DNA of 64,000 nucleotides from Pedobacter hartonius. GTDB taxonomy: Bacteria; Bacteroidota; Bacteroidia; Sphingobacteriales; Sphingobacteriaceae. The stretch is from the NCBI RefSeq assembly GCF_900107535.1, contig NZ_FNRA01000003.1, forward strand, positions 434,001-498,000. The letters are read 5' to 3'. Of this stretch, positions 25,451-34,321 are shown piece by piece. Numbering within the stretch: position 1 is the first letter of the stretch; the number at the start of each line of letters is the position of its first letter. The notes beneath the pieces are model-generated. The model ran no database searches, was not told the DNA's origin, and was given only the letters and a program-made list of their open reading frames with translations. Position numbers and translations under genes: made by a program.

Positions 25451-25494
25451 TTGCAGACCCGGCCGCCAGCAGCGGTGCCGCTAATGGGCGGTAA

Positions 25495-27888
25495 TTACTC
25501 ATATTTAAGCGCATCAATCGTATTTCCAGCGGCTACCCTGTAAGATCTGATGCTTACAGTGATCAAAGTGATGAACATAGAAATCGAAAACGCTATCGCA
25601 AATGGCCATATACTCAAGTCTATTCGATAGGCAAATCCCGATAGCCACTTTGAAACAAACATATACGCCAATGGCCAGGCCACTAAATTTGCAATAAAAA
25701 CCATCAGCAAAAATGAGCTGTTCAGCATCTTTACCAGTTCCATCGTTGATGCACCCAGTACTTTCCTGATAGCCACTTCCCTGTTACGCTGCGTGACTAC
25801 AAACGAAATCAAACCAAACAAACCAATAAAGGAGATAAAAATAATCACACCAGCGAATACCTTAAACAATACCCCCATTACACGCTCACTTTCATAATAT
25901 TTGTTCACCTCATCGCCGATAAATTTTGCATGATAAATATAATTAGGGAAGGCATTGTTCCACAATGCTTCTACCCTTCTCATCGCAGGCATCAACTGTT
26001 TACCCTCTATTTTGATGGCCGCTTTATAGTATTCATCCGGATTTGGCTCTATGAGCAAAGGCGATGTACTTTCCTTGAGCGACCGGTCATTAAAGTCTTT
26101 AACAACACCCACAACCGGCAGTGATTCATTCCCGCTCGCAGCAATAATCTTTCCTATAACATCCTCCGGATTCGTGATCCCCAGTTTCCTGATAAAAGTT
26201 TGATTTACCACACAGCCCCTGGCCCTGTCACTTTTAACAAATGCTTTCCCGGCAAGTAGCTGCAAACCGAACAGCTTAAAATAATTTTCATCGGCAATGG
26301 ATATCCGCACCTCAAAGTCCTTATTTTTAATTCCATTATAACTGAAGTCAGTTGTCCAGGTATCCTCCGATAACGGGGGAATGGTACAATAACTCAGCAT
26401 CTGTACTCCGGGCACCCGTAATACCTGCTCTTTAAAAGTACGATACCTGGTTCTGCTTAAGCTGTCTCCGGGTGTATTTACCATTGCAATGGATTCCGTG
26501 GTAAAACCCAGCGGCTTCTGCCTGATGTATTCCATCTGGCGGATAATCACCAATGTGCCGATGATCAGAATAATGGTAACCGCAAACTGTACCACTACCA
26601 GGACCTTACGCAGGTTTAATCCACTGCTGTTTACAGAAAGCTTATTTTTGATAGCCAAGGCAGGACTAAAACCAGACATAATCATTGCCGGGTAGAAACC
26701 GGCCAGAAAGCTAACAATGATGATCAGTATACCAATAAATATAAAGATCGCAGGATGTGAGAACAAACTAAAGGTAATGTTGTCACTAAAAAGGTTCGCC
26801 ATCGCCGGGATCGCAAGTTCAGATAAGATGCAGGCCAGTAACATGGACATCAGTACGATCGCAAATGTTTCGGTTAAAAACTGGATGACCAGCTGCTGGC
26901 GTTTACTACCCATTACTTTACGTATCCCAACCTCCTTCGACCGGTTGATAGCCTGTGCTGTAGCCAGATTGATAAAGTTGATACAGGCAGTAAGCATTAA
27001 AAACAGGCCAATAACAGCCAGTCCATAAATTTCTTTCATGGTGATCGACGTATCAGAAAAATTACCGTAACGCTCGCTGAAATGAATATCACTCAATGAC
27101 TGAAATGAATTGTTCTGATTACCGGCTATCTTTTTATCCTCAAAATATTTTTTATTAAACTGTGCCAGCGGCTTCTGCAGGTCGGCAATATGCACACCCT
27201 TTTTAAGGAGCACATAACATTCCGTCTGCGAAGCTACAGCATCCCAGTTCGAACCGTTCTTTTGTTCAAAAGTCTGGTAACTGACCACGATCTTTAAAGG
27301 AAAACTGCTATTTTCAGGCATATCTTTGAATACACCTGTCACTTTCAAATTTGTTTGATTGCTCAGTAAAATACTTCTTCCAACAGCCTTTTCCGTCCCG
27401 CCAAAAAATTTCAATGCCATGCTTTCAGATAAGGCTACGGTATTGGGTGCGGCCAACGCCTGTACAGGTTTACCGTAGAGCCAGGGAATACTGATAATTT
27501 CAAAAAGATCAGGCTCAGCATAGAATACTCCTTCTTCAGTTTTTAAGATCACCTTCCCACGGTCATCTTTCACATGAAGGATTCTTCCTCTTCTCAGCAA
27601 TGCAGCAACTTTTTCAAAGCCAGCGAACTCATTTCTGGCTGCAGCTATCAACGGAATTGGAACACCCTGCGAATAATCAGTGTAACTATTATATTTCCAG
27701 TTGGTTACAAATCTGTAAATTCTGTCCCCATTCTGATATCCTTCGTCAAAGCTCAGCTGAAAACGGATAAAGATAAATATGAGGATACAACTCGCCATTC
27801 CGATGGAAAGACCAAGTATATTGATCAGCGTATAGCCTTTATTTTTCCAAAGGTTTCTCCAGGCAATTTTCAGGTTGAGTTTAAACAT
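25495..27888 (-). CDS. MacB-like ABC transporter permease (FtsX superfamily)
   Basis: 797 residues with four helices of FtsX type after a leading one: LKIAWRNLWKNKGYTLINIL and GLSIGMASCILIFIFI at the start, a MacB-type periplasmic domain, MKEIYGLAVIGLFLMLTACI with NFINLATAQAINRSKEVGIR, a second periplasmic domain, and the repeat of the motif at FISFIGLFGLISFVVTQRNR, EVAIRKVLGAST. This fused two-domain form is typical of Bacteroidota and is usually energised by a separate ATPase; no ATPase gene is adjacent. Such systems act in efflux or stress response. Substrate unknown. It appears monocistronic. Confidence 0.92.
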   Translation of the reverse strand: MFKLNLKIAWRNLWKNKGYTLINILGLSIGMASCILIFIFIRFQLSFDEGYQNGDRIYRFVTNWKYNSYTDYSQGVPIPLIAAARNEFAGFEKVAALLRRGRILHVKDDRGKVILKTEEGVFYAEPDLFEIISIPWLYGKPVQALAAPNTVALSESMALKFFGGTEKAVGRSILLSNQTNLKVTGVFKDMPENSSFPLKIVVSYQTFEQKNGSNWDAVASQTECYVLLKKGVHIADLQKPLAQFNKKYFEDKKIAGNQNNSFQSLSDIHFSERYGNFSDTSITMKEIYGLAVIGLFLMLTACINFINLATAQAINRSKEVGIRKVMGSKRQQLVIQFLTETFAIVLMSMLLACILSELAIPAMANLFSDNITFSLFSHPAIFIFIGILIIIVSFLAGFYPAMIMSGFSPALAIKNKLSVNSSGLNLRKVLVVVQFAVTIILIIGTLVIIRQMEYIRQKPLGFTTESIAMVNTPGDSLSRTRYRTFKEQVLRVPGVQMLSYCTIPPLSEDTWTTDFSYNGIKNKDFEVRISIADENYFKLFGLQLLAGKAFVKSDRARGCVVNQTFIRKLGITNPEDVIGKIIAASGNESLPVVGVVKDFNDRSLKESTSPLLIEPNPDEYYKAAIKIEGKQLMPAMRRVEALWNNAFPNYIYHAKFIGDEVNKYYESERVMGVLFKVFAGVIIFISFIGLFGLISFVVTQRNREVAIRKVLGASTMELVKMLNSSFLLMVFIANLVAWPLAYMFVSKWLSGFAYRIDLSIWPFAIAFSISMFITLITVSIRSYRVAAGNTIDALKYE

Positions 27889-28122
27889 TTTTATAAGTTC
27901 TGATACCCAGGATCCGCTATTGGTATGCCAATTTTAAAATACATCATATGCGCCTTTAAAAATGGAATTTTATACATAACCTATTCATCAACTGTTCGTT
28001 TCTGACCATCTTAATGACCGAAAGCGCACACCGTCATTATCAATCCTTAGAAAAAAAACCTGTCACTATCCGGCGGCATAAAACTATAACGCGATGTCTT
28101 TGTTATGCCCTAAATATCATTT

Positions 28123-29172
28123 ATGCCAGACATTGCCCAACGTTTTCCGGAAAACCCTCTGCTTCTGCCAAAAAATCTGAAATCCAGCAGCCATGAAATG
28201 CAAATCATCAGTCTCCTTAATCCGGCGGCTTTTACCTATCAGGGTAAGATCTGGCTGCTGATCCGGGTGGCTGAAAGTTTGACGCAGAAAGAAGGATTCG
28301 TATATGTTCCTGTGCTGGATACGGCAGGTTATACATCTTATATTGAAGTTCCTCTGAATGACCCTGATCTTATTGCAACAGATGCAAGGGTATTCAATTA
28401 TAAAGGACTGGATTACCTGACTACCCTATCTCATCTCAGATTAGTGTATAGCGATGATGGCATATATTTTGAAGAGTCTGACGAATATCCGCCATTGTTT
28501 GGACAAGGAGCCACGGAGAGGTTTGGAATTGAAGATTGCCGTGTCAGCTTCGTAGCGGACACCTATTACCTAACCTACACTGCAGTATCTGAGAATGGCG
28601 TTGCTGTAGGACTGAAAACAACCAAAGACTGGAAAACATTTGAATCTAAAGGTTTGATCTTTCCGCCGCATAATAAGGATTGCGCAATATTTGAAGAAAA
28701 GATCAATGGGAAATATTACGCTTTACACCGGCCCAGCAGCGTGGATCTCGGTGGCAACTTCATCTGGCTCGCAGAGTCACCAGACGGACAACATTGGGGC
28801 AATCACAAATGTATCGTTAAAACCAGGACCGGCTTTTGGGACAATGCCAGGGTCGGTGCCGGTGCAGCTCCAATTAAAACCGAATCCGGCTGGCTGGAGA
28901 TCTATCACGGAGCAAACGAAAAACACCAGTATTGTCTCGGGGCATTTTTGATGGACCTGGCAGACCCCTCAAAAGTTATTGCCAGAACGCCCGAACCCAT
29001 CATGGTCCCTCTTGAAAACTACGAGCTGAGCGGTTTTTTTGGCTTCGTTGTATTTACCAATGGCCATATCATAACGGGTGATCAGCTTACGGTTTATTAT
29101 GGAGCAGCCGATGAGTTTGTATGCGCTGCACATTTTTCTGTAAAAGAAATTATGGCGGCATTAGTTACCTGA
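28123..29172 (+). CDS. GH130 family glycoside phosphorylase/hydrolase
   Basis: 349 residues forming a five-bladed propeller: ISLLNPAAFTYQGKIWLLIR in blade one, ATDARVFNYKGLDYLTTLSH, then FGIEDCRVSFVADTYYLTYT with the catalytic Asp in IEDCR, HNKDCAIFEEKINGKYYALH, and a terminal ITGDQLTVYYGAADEFVCAA. Family members phosphorolyse beta-mannosides such as mannosyl-1,4-glucose or mannobiose. Two Arg and one His that bind phosphate in phosphorylases are not securely placed here, so hydrolase cannot be excluded. No signal peptide: cytoplasmic. The 3' end was later duplicated downstream (30028-30227). Confidence 0.88.
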   Translation: MPDIAQRFPENPLLLPKNLKSSSHEMQIISLLNPAAFTYQGKIWLLIRVAESLTQKEGFVYVPVLDTAGYTSYIEVPLNDPDLIATDARVFNYKGLDYLTTLSHLRLVYSDDGIYFEESDEYPPLFGQGATERFGIEDCRVSFVADTYYLTYTAVSENGVAVGLKTTKDWKTFESKGLIFPPHNKDCAIFEEKINGKYYALHRPSSVDLGGNFIWLAESPDGQHWGNHKCIVKTRTGFWDNARVGAGAAPIKTESGWLEIYHGANEKHQYCLGAFLMDLADPSKVIARTPEPIMVPLENYELSGFFGFVVFTNGHIITGDQLTVYYGAADEFVCAAHFSVKEIMAALVT

Positions 29173-29236
29173 AATCAAATCAACGCAATAAATAGGCTCT
29201 TTTTAACAATTAAAGACTGTATCCATGTATCTAAAT

Positions 29237-29267
29237 TTTGTACTTTCAAAAACAAAAGATAGATTTG
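29237..29267 (+). promoter_or_regulatory. Bacteroidota-type promoter of the first duplicated Crp gene
   Basis: TTTG at 29237-29240, exactly 19 nt, then TAGATTTG at 29260-29267, a full match to TTTG-N19-TAnnTTTG. Transcription should start near 29274, about 105 bases before the ATG. Confidence 0.8.
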
Positions 29268-29378
29268 AGCAATAGATTAATTTATTGACAAATAAGAACA
29301 CTATTATTGATCTCATTTACCAAAAGGCTATCATAAAATCTTCTTACTTATCACATGCTGTTTCAAACCATATATTAA

Positions 29379-29972
29379 ATGAATGAATATGTAAATTTCC
29401 TAAATAGGCATTTGCCTATGACGGAAGAAGAACAATTGCAAGTAGCACAGTACACTTCTGAAAAAACGTACAAAAAGGGCGAGCTTATTTATTCAAAGGG
29501 CGATATTTGTACACATCTTTTGTTTGTAGTAAGTGGATACGGACGATCGTATGCACTGGATATGAACGGAAGGGAATTTACCTGGAACCTTAATTTCAAT
29601 GACCAGGACTCACAATTCAGGAACCTTTTTATTTTTGACTATTCAAGTTTCCTGGCACAAGAGCCATCTGAACTTTATGTGGAAGCTATTACAGACATGA
29701 AAGTAATCAGAATGAGTAATAAAAAAATGAATACACTATATGCTAAAAATCCCAAATACCGGGAGGGAGGGCGCCTCATGGCAGAAAATGCATTTCGCTC
29801 TATGCAAAAAAGAACGTTTTTATTGCTGACAATGACTGCCGAAGCCAGATATGAACAAATGTTAAGAGAACAACCCCAACTACTTCAGAAATTTCAGCAA
29901 TACTATATCGCCTCCTACCTTGGGATTACTCCACAATCATTAAGCAGGCTTCGCAGCAGTAGTGGTATATAA
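29379..29972 (+). CDS. Crp/Fnr-family regulator, first tandem copy
   Basis: 197 residues. The cNMP-type beta-roll runs from about 15 to 120 (TYKKGELIYSKGDICTHLLF, SGYGRSYALDMNGREFTWNL, FLAQEPSELYVEAITDMKVI). The short helix-turn-helix lies at the end (QQYYIASYLGITPQSLSRLR). It is about three-quarters identical by eye to the second copy at 30436, and both share the N-terminus MNEYVNFLN. Ligand and target are unknown. It follows the GH130 gene after 206 bp with its own promoter, so it is not necessarily in that transcript. Confidence 0.9.
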   Translation: MNEYVNFLNRHLPMTEEEQLQVAQYTSEKTYKKGELIYSKGDICTHLLFVVSGYGRSYALDMNGREFTWNLNFNDQDSQFRNLFIFDYSSFLAQEPSELYVEAITDMKVIRMSNKKMNTLYAKNPKYREGGRLMAENAFRSMQKRTFLLLTMTAEARYEQMLREQPQLLQKFQQYYIASYLGITPQSLSRLRSSSGI

Positions 29973-30027
29973 ACTAACTGCACCGCCGAACCGGGTACAT
30001 GCCTTCTCTGATTATAGCTGACCAAGT

Positions 30028-30227
30028 GATGCAGCTCCAATTAAGACCGGAGCCGGTATGGTTCCTCCCGAAAATTATGAGCTGAGTTATTTTTCTGCGT
30101 CGCTGGATTGATCATTGGTGATATCCTAACAGGTGATCAGCTTACCGTTTATTACGGAGCAACTGATGAGTTTGCATGCGCTGTACATTTTTCAGTTAAA
30201 GCAATCATGGCAGTCTTAGTTGCCTGA
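30028..30227 (+). pseudogene. duplicated GH130 3' end, decayed
   Basis: DAAPIKTGAG..MVPPENYELS, then TGDQLTVYYGATDEFACAVH and FSVKAIMAVLVA follow the end of the GH130 protein at 28123-29172 almost residue for residue, but with a deletion of about 25 codons in the middle and frame changes. The first 800 bases of the gene are absent. It marks the left end of the tandem duplication and sits exactly one repeat period after the original. It has no start codon and is non-functional. Confidence 0.88.
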
Positions 30228-30294
30228 AAGCAAACCTGATGCTAAAAAATCTGTCCCTTTTAACAATCAGGGGACATCAATTTTTATATTCAAT

Positions 30295-30325
30295 TTTGAA
30301 CTTTTAAAAACAAAAGATAGATTTG
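30295..30325 (+). promoter_or_regulatory. duplicated promoter of the second Crp gene
   Basis: TTTG at 30295-30298, 19 nt, then TAGATTTG at 30318-30325, the same sequence and spacing as at 29237-29267. The promoter was copied with the gene and has been kept intact while the flanking sequence has diverged. Confidence 0.8.
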
Positions 30326-30435
30326 ATCAGTATACTAATTTAATGACAAATAAGAACACGCTATTGATCTCCTTGACCATAGCATGTCATAAATATTCTT
30401 ACTAATACCGTACTGTTTCAAACCGTAATAATTAA

Positions 30436-31035
30436 ATGAATGAATATGTAAATTTCCTAAACAAGCTTGTGCCCATGACGGAAGAAGAGAAATTGGAAGT
30501 ACTGGAGTGTACTTCTGAAAAAACATATAAAAAGGGCGAGGTCATCTATTCGAAGGGTGAGATCTGTACACATATTTTATTTGTATTAAGTGGATACGGA
30601 AGATCGTATTCACTGGATATGAATAGAAGGGAATTTACGTGGAATCTTAATTTCAATGACCAGCACTCACTATTTGGAAATTTTTTTATTTTTGACTTTT
30701 CAAGTTTCCTGGCACAGGAGCCAACTGAACTCTATATAGAAGCTATTACCGATATGAAGGTAATCAGAATGAGTTATATAGAAATGAAAATGTTATATAT
30801 CAAAAATCTCAAATACCGTGATGCAGGACGCCTCCTGGCAGAATATGCATATTACTCTATGCAAAAAAGAAGCCTCACATTGCTGACAATGACTGCCGAA
30901 GCCAGATATGAACAAATGTTAACAGAACAGCCCCAGCTACTTCAGAAATTTCAGCAATACTATATCGCCTCCTACCTTGGAATTACCCCACAATCGTTAA
31001 GCAGGCTCCGCAGCAATTGCAATAGTAATATATAA
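30436..31035 (+). CDS. Crp/Fnr-family regulator, second tandem copy
   Basis: 199 residues, colinear with the copy at 29379, start to start distance 1057 bases. The beta-roll (TYKKGEVIYSKGEICTHILF, SGYGRSYSLDMNRREFTWNL) and the HTH (QQYYIASYLGITPQSLSRLR) are nearly unchanged. Divergence is concentrated in residues ~115-150, which form the helix at the dimer interface (YIEMKMLYIKNLKYRDAGRL against NKKMNTLYAKNPKYREGGRL). Both copies are open for full length, so both are probably expressed. Unchanged recognition helices imply shared DNA targets, while interface changes could limit heterodimers; both points are inference. Confidence 0.9.
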   Translation: MNEYVNFLNKLVPMTEEEKLEVLECTSEKTYKKGEVIYSKGEICTHILFVLSGYGRSYSLDMNRREFTWNLNFNDQHSLFGNFFIFDFSSFLAQEPTELYIEAITDMKVIRMSYIEMKMLYIKNLKYRDAGRLLAEYAYYSMQKRSLTLLTMTAEARYEQMLTEQPQLLQKFQQYYIASYLGITPQSLSRLRSNCNSNI

Positions 31036-31097
31036 ATTAATTGTGCCATTCTCCGGACACACTGCTTCTCTGATTACAGCGGACAAAGACTAAATAT

Positions 31098-31481
31098 CTA
31101 CTTTACTGACAGGCTTTTAAAATACCTTTCTCTTGAAGCCTTAATAGTTGACATGTTCTTCAATGCCCATTGTGTAAGTGTAGCAATTGATGGCAAAAGG
31201 CTGTTACCGAGTTCTGTAAGGGTATATTCTACGCGTGGCGGTACCTGCGGGTAGATCTTTCTCGATACCAGCCCGTCCGCCTCAAGAGTTTTCAGCGTCA
31301 CCGTCAGCATCTTTTGAGAGATATTGCCGATAATACTGTTGATCTCGTTAAAACGTAATGTCCCCAATTCACCTAAAATGGAGATTACAAGAATCGACCA
31401 TTTGTCACCTATCCGGTCAAGCACGTTTCTTACCGGACAATCTTCAATAATTTGATATTTTTCTAAGTTTTCTTTTATCAT
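31098..31481 (-). CDS. HxlR-family transcriptional regulator
   Basis: 127 residues: CPVRNVLDRIGDKWSILVIS (helix with the family Cys at 14), LGTLRFNEINSIIGNISQKM, LTVTLKTLEADGLVSRKIYP and the wing QVPPRVEYTLTELGNSLLPS. All parts of the HxlR fold are present. It is divergent from an NmrA/QorB-like gene with 152 bp between, the classic arrangement for a redox- or quinone-sensing HxlR protein and its target (YodB/HypR type in Bacillus). Inverted repeats in the gap (31503-31562) are operator candidates. Confidence 0.93.
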   Translation of the reverse strand: MIKENLEKYQIIEDCPVRNVLDRIGDKWSILVISILGELGTLRFNEINSIIGNISQKMLTVTLKTLEADGLVSRKIYPQVPPRVEYTLTELGNSLLPSIATLTQWALKNMSTIKASRERYFKSLSVK

Positions 31482-31502
31482 AACAAATTGATTATCAATA
31501 AT

Positions 31503-31618
31503 AGTTACCTAAGGGTTAGTTAGTGAATTCAAAGTGCCTTCTTGTCTAACCCTAAGTTACTAATTATCTTTAACTCTCCAAAAGTAACTAAAGCTTTGGA
31601 GTTGAACACTATTATTTA
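31503..31618. promoter_or_regulatory. operator region between HxlR and QorB-like genes
   Basis: AGGGTTAG (31512-31519) and CTAACCCT (31546-31553) are perfect reverse complements, each extended by AGTTAC-like sequence outward (AGTTAC at 31503, AGTTACT at 31555). A second pair, AACTCTCCAAA and TTTGGAGTT, lies near 31571-31605 with AGTAACT between. Repeated half-sites in a divergent HxlR promoter suit repression of both genes. Confidence 0.5.
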
Positions 31619-31633
31619 TTTAAATCATTTGAT

Positions 31634-32518
31634 ATGAGTCAGATCTTAGTAACAGGTGCTACAGGGCATCTTGGGGCCGCAGTAACGGAAAACCTGATAA
31701 AAAAAACAAATCCAGCCAATATTAATGTCGTAGTAAGAGATGGGGGAAAAGCGGCAACTTTCGAAGCGAAGGGTATCACCGCAAAAATTGGCGATTATAA
31801 CGACTACGATTCACTTGTAGCAGCATTTAGAGGGATAGATAAATTATACCTGGTGTCCGGCAACGATATTGCAAACCGTACAGGCCAGCATGAAAATGCA
31901 GTTAGCGCAGCTAAAGAAGCTGGTGTAAAACATATTGTATACACCAGTTTCCAGCATAAAAATGAAACGGAAACGTCAGCAATAGCATTCATAGCAGCAA
32001 GCCATTTGTATACAGAAAAGTTAATTAAAGCGAGCGGCATTACCTATACCCTACTGCAGCACGGGCTGTATGCAGATCTTATCCCTCTTTTCGCCGGTGA
32101 ACACCTGCTGGACAATAAAACTATTTTTCTGCCAGCCGGAGAAGGAAAATGTGCTTTTGCAACAAGGAAAGACTTCGCTGAGGCCGGTGCAAATGTGTTA
32201 CTTGAGGAGACCGGAAAATTCGATCATACAACCATTGAACTTGCGGGATCAGAAGCGATATCCTGGAGGCAGATCGCCAGTATCATTTCAGAGATCACAG
32301 GATCAGAGATCATCTATGTTTCACCTTCCTTAGATGATTTTTCCACTACCCTCACAAAAGCCGGTGTACCGGCAGAATATATTGGTCTCTTTTCTGGGTT
32401 TAGCCAGGCCCTGGCACAGGGAGAGTTTGAGCAAATAACAGGTGATCTGGAAATGGTTCTTGCGCGAAAACCAGTATCTGTGGCTGAATACCTTCAATCT
32501 GTATACGGCAAAATCTAG
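31634..32518 (+). CDS. NmrA/QorB-like NAD(P)-binding oxidoreductase
   Basis: 294 residues of the atypical short-chain dehydrogenase group. Rossmann motif ILVTGATGHLGAAVTENLIK at 4-23; KIGDYNDYDSLVAAFRGIDK; VKHIVYTSFQH; LIKASGITYTLLQHGLY; a C-terminal substrate lid. QorB-like enzymes reduce quinones with NADPH and NmrA-like members may only sense the cofactor; the sequence fits the QorB/YtfG side. Divergent from an HxlR gene, so a quinone or electrophile detoxification role is likely. A terminator follows directly. Confidence 0.9.
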   Translation: MSQILVTGATGHLGAAVTENLIKKTNPANINVVVRDGGKAATFEAKGITAKIGDYNDYDSLVAAFRGIDKLYLVSGNDIANRTGQHENAVSAAKEAGVKHIVYTSFQHKNETETSAIAFIAASHLYTEKLIKASGITYTLLQHGLYADLIPLFAGEHLLDNKTIFLPAGEGKCAFATRKDFAEAGANVLLEETGKFDHTTIELAGSEAISWRQIASIISEITGSEIIYVSPSLDDFSTTLTKAGVPAEYIGLFSGFSQALAQGEFEQITGDLEMVLARKPVSVAEYLQSVYGKI

Positions 32519-32520
32519 TG

Positions 32521-32562
32521 ATTAAACTTTCTCCCTGGCTGTCAGGGGAAAGTTTAATATTT
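32521..32562. terminator. bidirectional terminator
   Basis: ATTAAACTTTCTCCCT and AGGGGAAAGTTTAAT pair with a single bulge around a 7-nt loop (32521-32558), followed by ATTTT. It begins two bases after the stop of the QorB-like gene. A second hairpin, CAATAGCGC/GCGCTATTG near 32607-32630, precedes the end of the convergent nuclease gene. Confidence 0.85.
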
Positions 32563-32670
32563 TCAGTGATCTGTTTAACGATTTGAGCCAGTGACAATTT
32601 CAAACCGCAATAGCGCTGCAATGCGCTATTGTCAGATGTTTGAAAGGACATCATATTCTACCAAAATGCC

Positions 32671-33567
32671 TTAGAGTGCTTCGATTTCCGGGATATTCAA
32701 TTGAGTAGCCTTAGAGATTAATTCCGTGGGAACACCATTTTTCTTCAATTCAATGGCTACATCTAATGCTTTTTTCTGTTCTCCCTCTTTCATTCCTTTT
32801 TCGAATCCCTCCTGCATTCCTTTTTCCGAAGCCTGTTTTTTAGCATATTCCATTACTGCATAATTATCCCATCTGCGCTTTTGCTCCATTTCATAAGCAC
32901 TTCTTTCAGCGCGTGTAAAATTTGTATATTCTGCCATATCAAATAATTTTTCAAATATAGGTTCATTAAAATTTGAGGGCCTTTCCCTCAATTCGCTCAT
33001 ATTTTTTAATGCAAACAGCCACTTATCCAGAATGGTATCCAATTCAAATTGCATTTTATTAAAGTTACATAACTCAATAAATAAGAACCCGAATTCTTCG
33101 TGAAATATTTCGCCACTATCGGCATCACACAAAAGGATTCTTCGCAGATACCGGTCCTTCAACCCAATGTCAGATCTAAAATCACAGAGGATTGCAACTA
33201 AATACACCTCAGAAATTGCGTATTTCCATTCTTTCCTTTTGCCCTTAGGAGCCTGCCCGCTAATTTGCCGCGATGTATAAAACAATGCCCTCTTCATAAA
33301 TTGCTCCTGTTTTGAACGCTGGACTTCAATTAAAAACTTCTCTCCACGATCACCGGTACACAACACATCAAAAATTGCCCCGCCTTCATCTATCGAATTT
33401 CCGGGATGATCATTTTTATTAAATTCCAGATCCACAATATGTTTGCGACCTCTGAACAGCGCATTTAGCAATGAAAGAAGCAAATCTTTATTTTGTACAT
33501 CTCCAAATATTTTCTTAAAACTAAAGTCCATCAGCGGATCAATATAACGAGGCTGCTCTTGTTTCAT
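32671..33567 (-). CDS. Rpn-family PD-(D/E)XK nuclease
   Basis: 298 residues. YIDPLMDFSFKKIFGD opens the family; the nuclease core is FDVLCTGDRGEKFLIEVQRS at about 67-86 with the catalytic Asp and Glu-x-Gln; YFTSRQI-like RALFYTSRQISGQAPKG follows. The C-terminal half is Lys/Glu-rich (KGMQEGFEKGMKEGEQKKAL), as in the Rpn/YhgA proteins, which act in recombination and in some cases defence against phage. These genes are often multi-copy and mobile, but no inverted repeats or second gene were seen here. Full length, no frameshift. Confidence 0.9.
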   Translation of the reverse strand: MKQEQPRYIDPLMDFSFKKIFGDVQNKDLLLSLLNALFRGRKHIVDLEFNKNDHPGNSIDEGGAIFDVLCTGDRGEKFLIEVQRSKQEQFMKRALFYTSRQISGQAPKGKRKEWKYAISEVYLVAILCDFRSDIGLKDRYLRRILLCDADSGEIFHEEFGFLFIELCNFNKMQFELDTILDKWLFALKNMSELRERPSNFNEPIFEKLFDMAEYTNFTRAERSAYEMEQKRRWDNYAVMEYAKKQASEKGMQEGFEKGMKEGEQKKALDVAIELKKNGVPTELISKATQLNIPEIEAL

Positions 33568-33877
33568 ATCTTATGTTCTTCAAGGCAAATATAGATAAAG
33601 TTTCTTAAGAAGAATATTTTTAATTCAAAAAATAACAAAAACATTTAAAAATCACTTATTATTTCATTTAAGTTACTTTAAGGAGTTTATCACAATTTTT
33701 ACGAATCGGGTCACCTGTTAGTGTCAGCCAATAAAGAATCCGGTACTTATTGGTCCTATCATATTTAATAACAAACATTCATCACACATGCTTGTTGTAC
33801 CCAGACATTTGACCCAACAACAGGTTAACAGTATTTCATCAAAACTGTAGAATTGCCAGGCACTAAATCTTAAGAAC
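33568..33877. other. intergenic region without recognised features
   Basis: 310 AT-rich bases between a gene reading left and a gene reading right. It should hold both promoters, but no full TTTG-N19-TAnnTTTG match or repeat was found. Confidence 0.4.
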
Positions 33878-34321
33878 ATGAGCAAATTGAAAAATCTGAT
33901 TGCAGGACTTGCAGGCGCAGTAGCATTGAATATCCTTCACGAAACATTAAAAAAGCAAAGTGACAATGTGCCAAGAGTAGATCTGCTTGGAGAAGATGCC
34001 ATGCAGAGAACGCTGAATTACTTTGGGGGCAACATTGATCATAAAGAAACCTTATATAATGCAACCCTGGCGGGTGATATTGTGGGGAACACATTATACT
34101 ATAGTATAATCGGGGCCGGAAACGCGAAATATTTATGGCCTAAGGTCTTATTTGTAGGATTAAGCGCAGGAATTGGAGCGGTGAAACTTCCTAAACCAAT
34201 GGGACTTGATGAAACACCCGTGGCAAAGAACGATCAGGTAAAGTTCCTTACCGTAGGTTATTATTTGTTTGGTGCAGTAGTTACCGGATTAGTTGTAAAA
34301 ATGATCAGCAAATCCAGCTGA
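33878..34321 (+). CDS. unknown membrane protein, 147 residues
   Basis: Hydrophobic N-terminal helix (LIAGLAGAVALNILHETL), central segments TLAGDIVGNTLYYSIIG and VLFVGLSAGIGAVKL, and a C-terminal helix YYLFGAVVTGLVVKMI, so three or four membrane passes. A Gly-rich central loop and DNVPRVDLLGEDAMQRTLNY give a distinctive soluble part. It seems to be a Bacteroidota-specific small membrane protein of unknown role. Monocistronic by spacing. Confidence 0.7.
   Translation: MSKLKNLIAGLAGAVALNILHETLKKQSDNVPRVDLLGEDAMQRTLNYFGGNIDHKETLYNATLAGDIVGNTLYYSIIGAGNAKYLWPKVLFVGLSAGIGAVKLPKPMGLDETPVAKNDQVKFLTVGYYLFGAVVTGLVVKMISKSS

Noticed and set aside
28014..28196. 60-codon frame overlapping the GH130 start
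   Set aside because: Overlaps the GH130 gene in another frame and has a random, Lys/His/Arg-rich composition.
29379..31035. Duplicated region as an insertion sequence or composite element
   Set aside because: No transposase, terminal inverted repeats or target-site duplications were seen; simple tandem duplication explains it.
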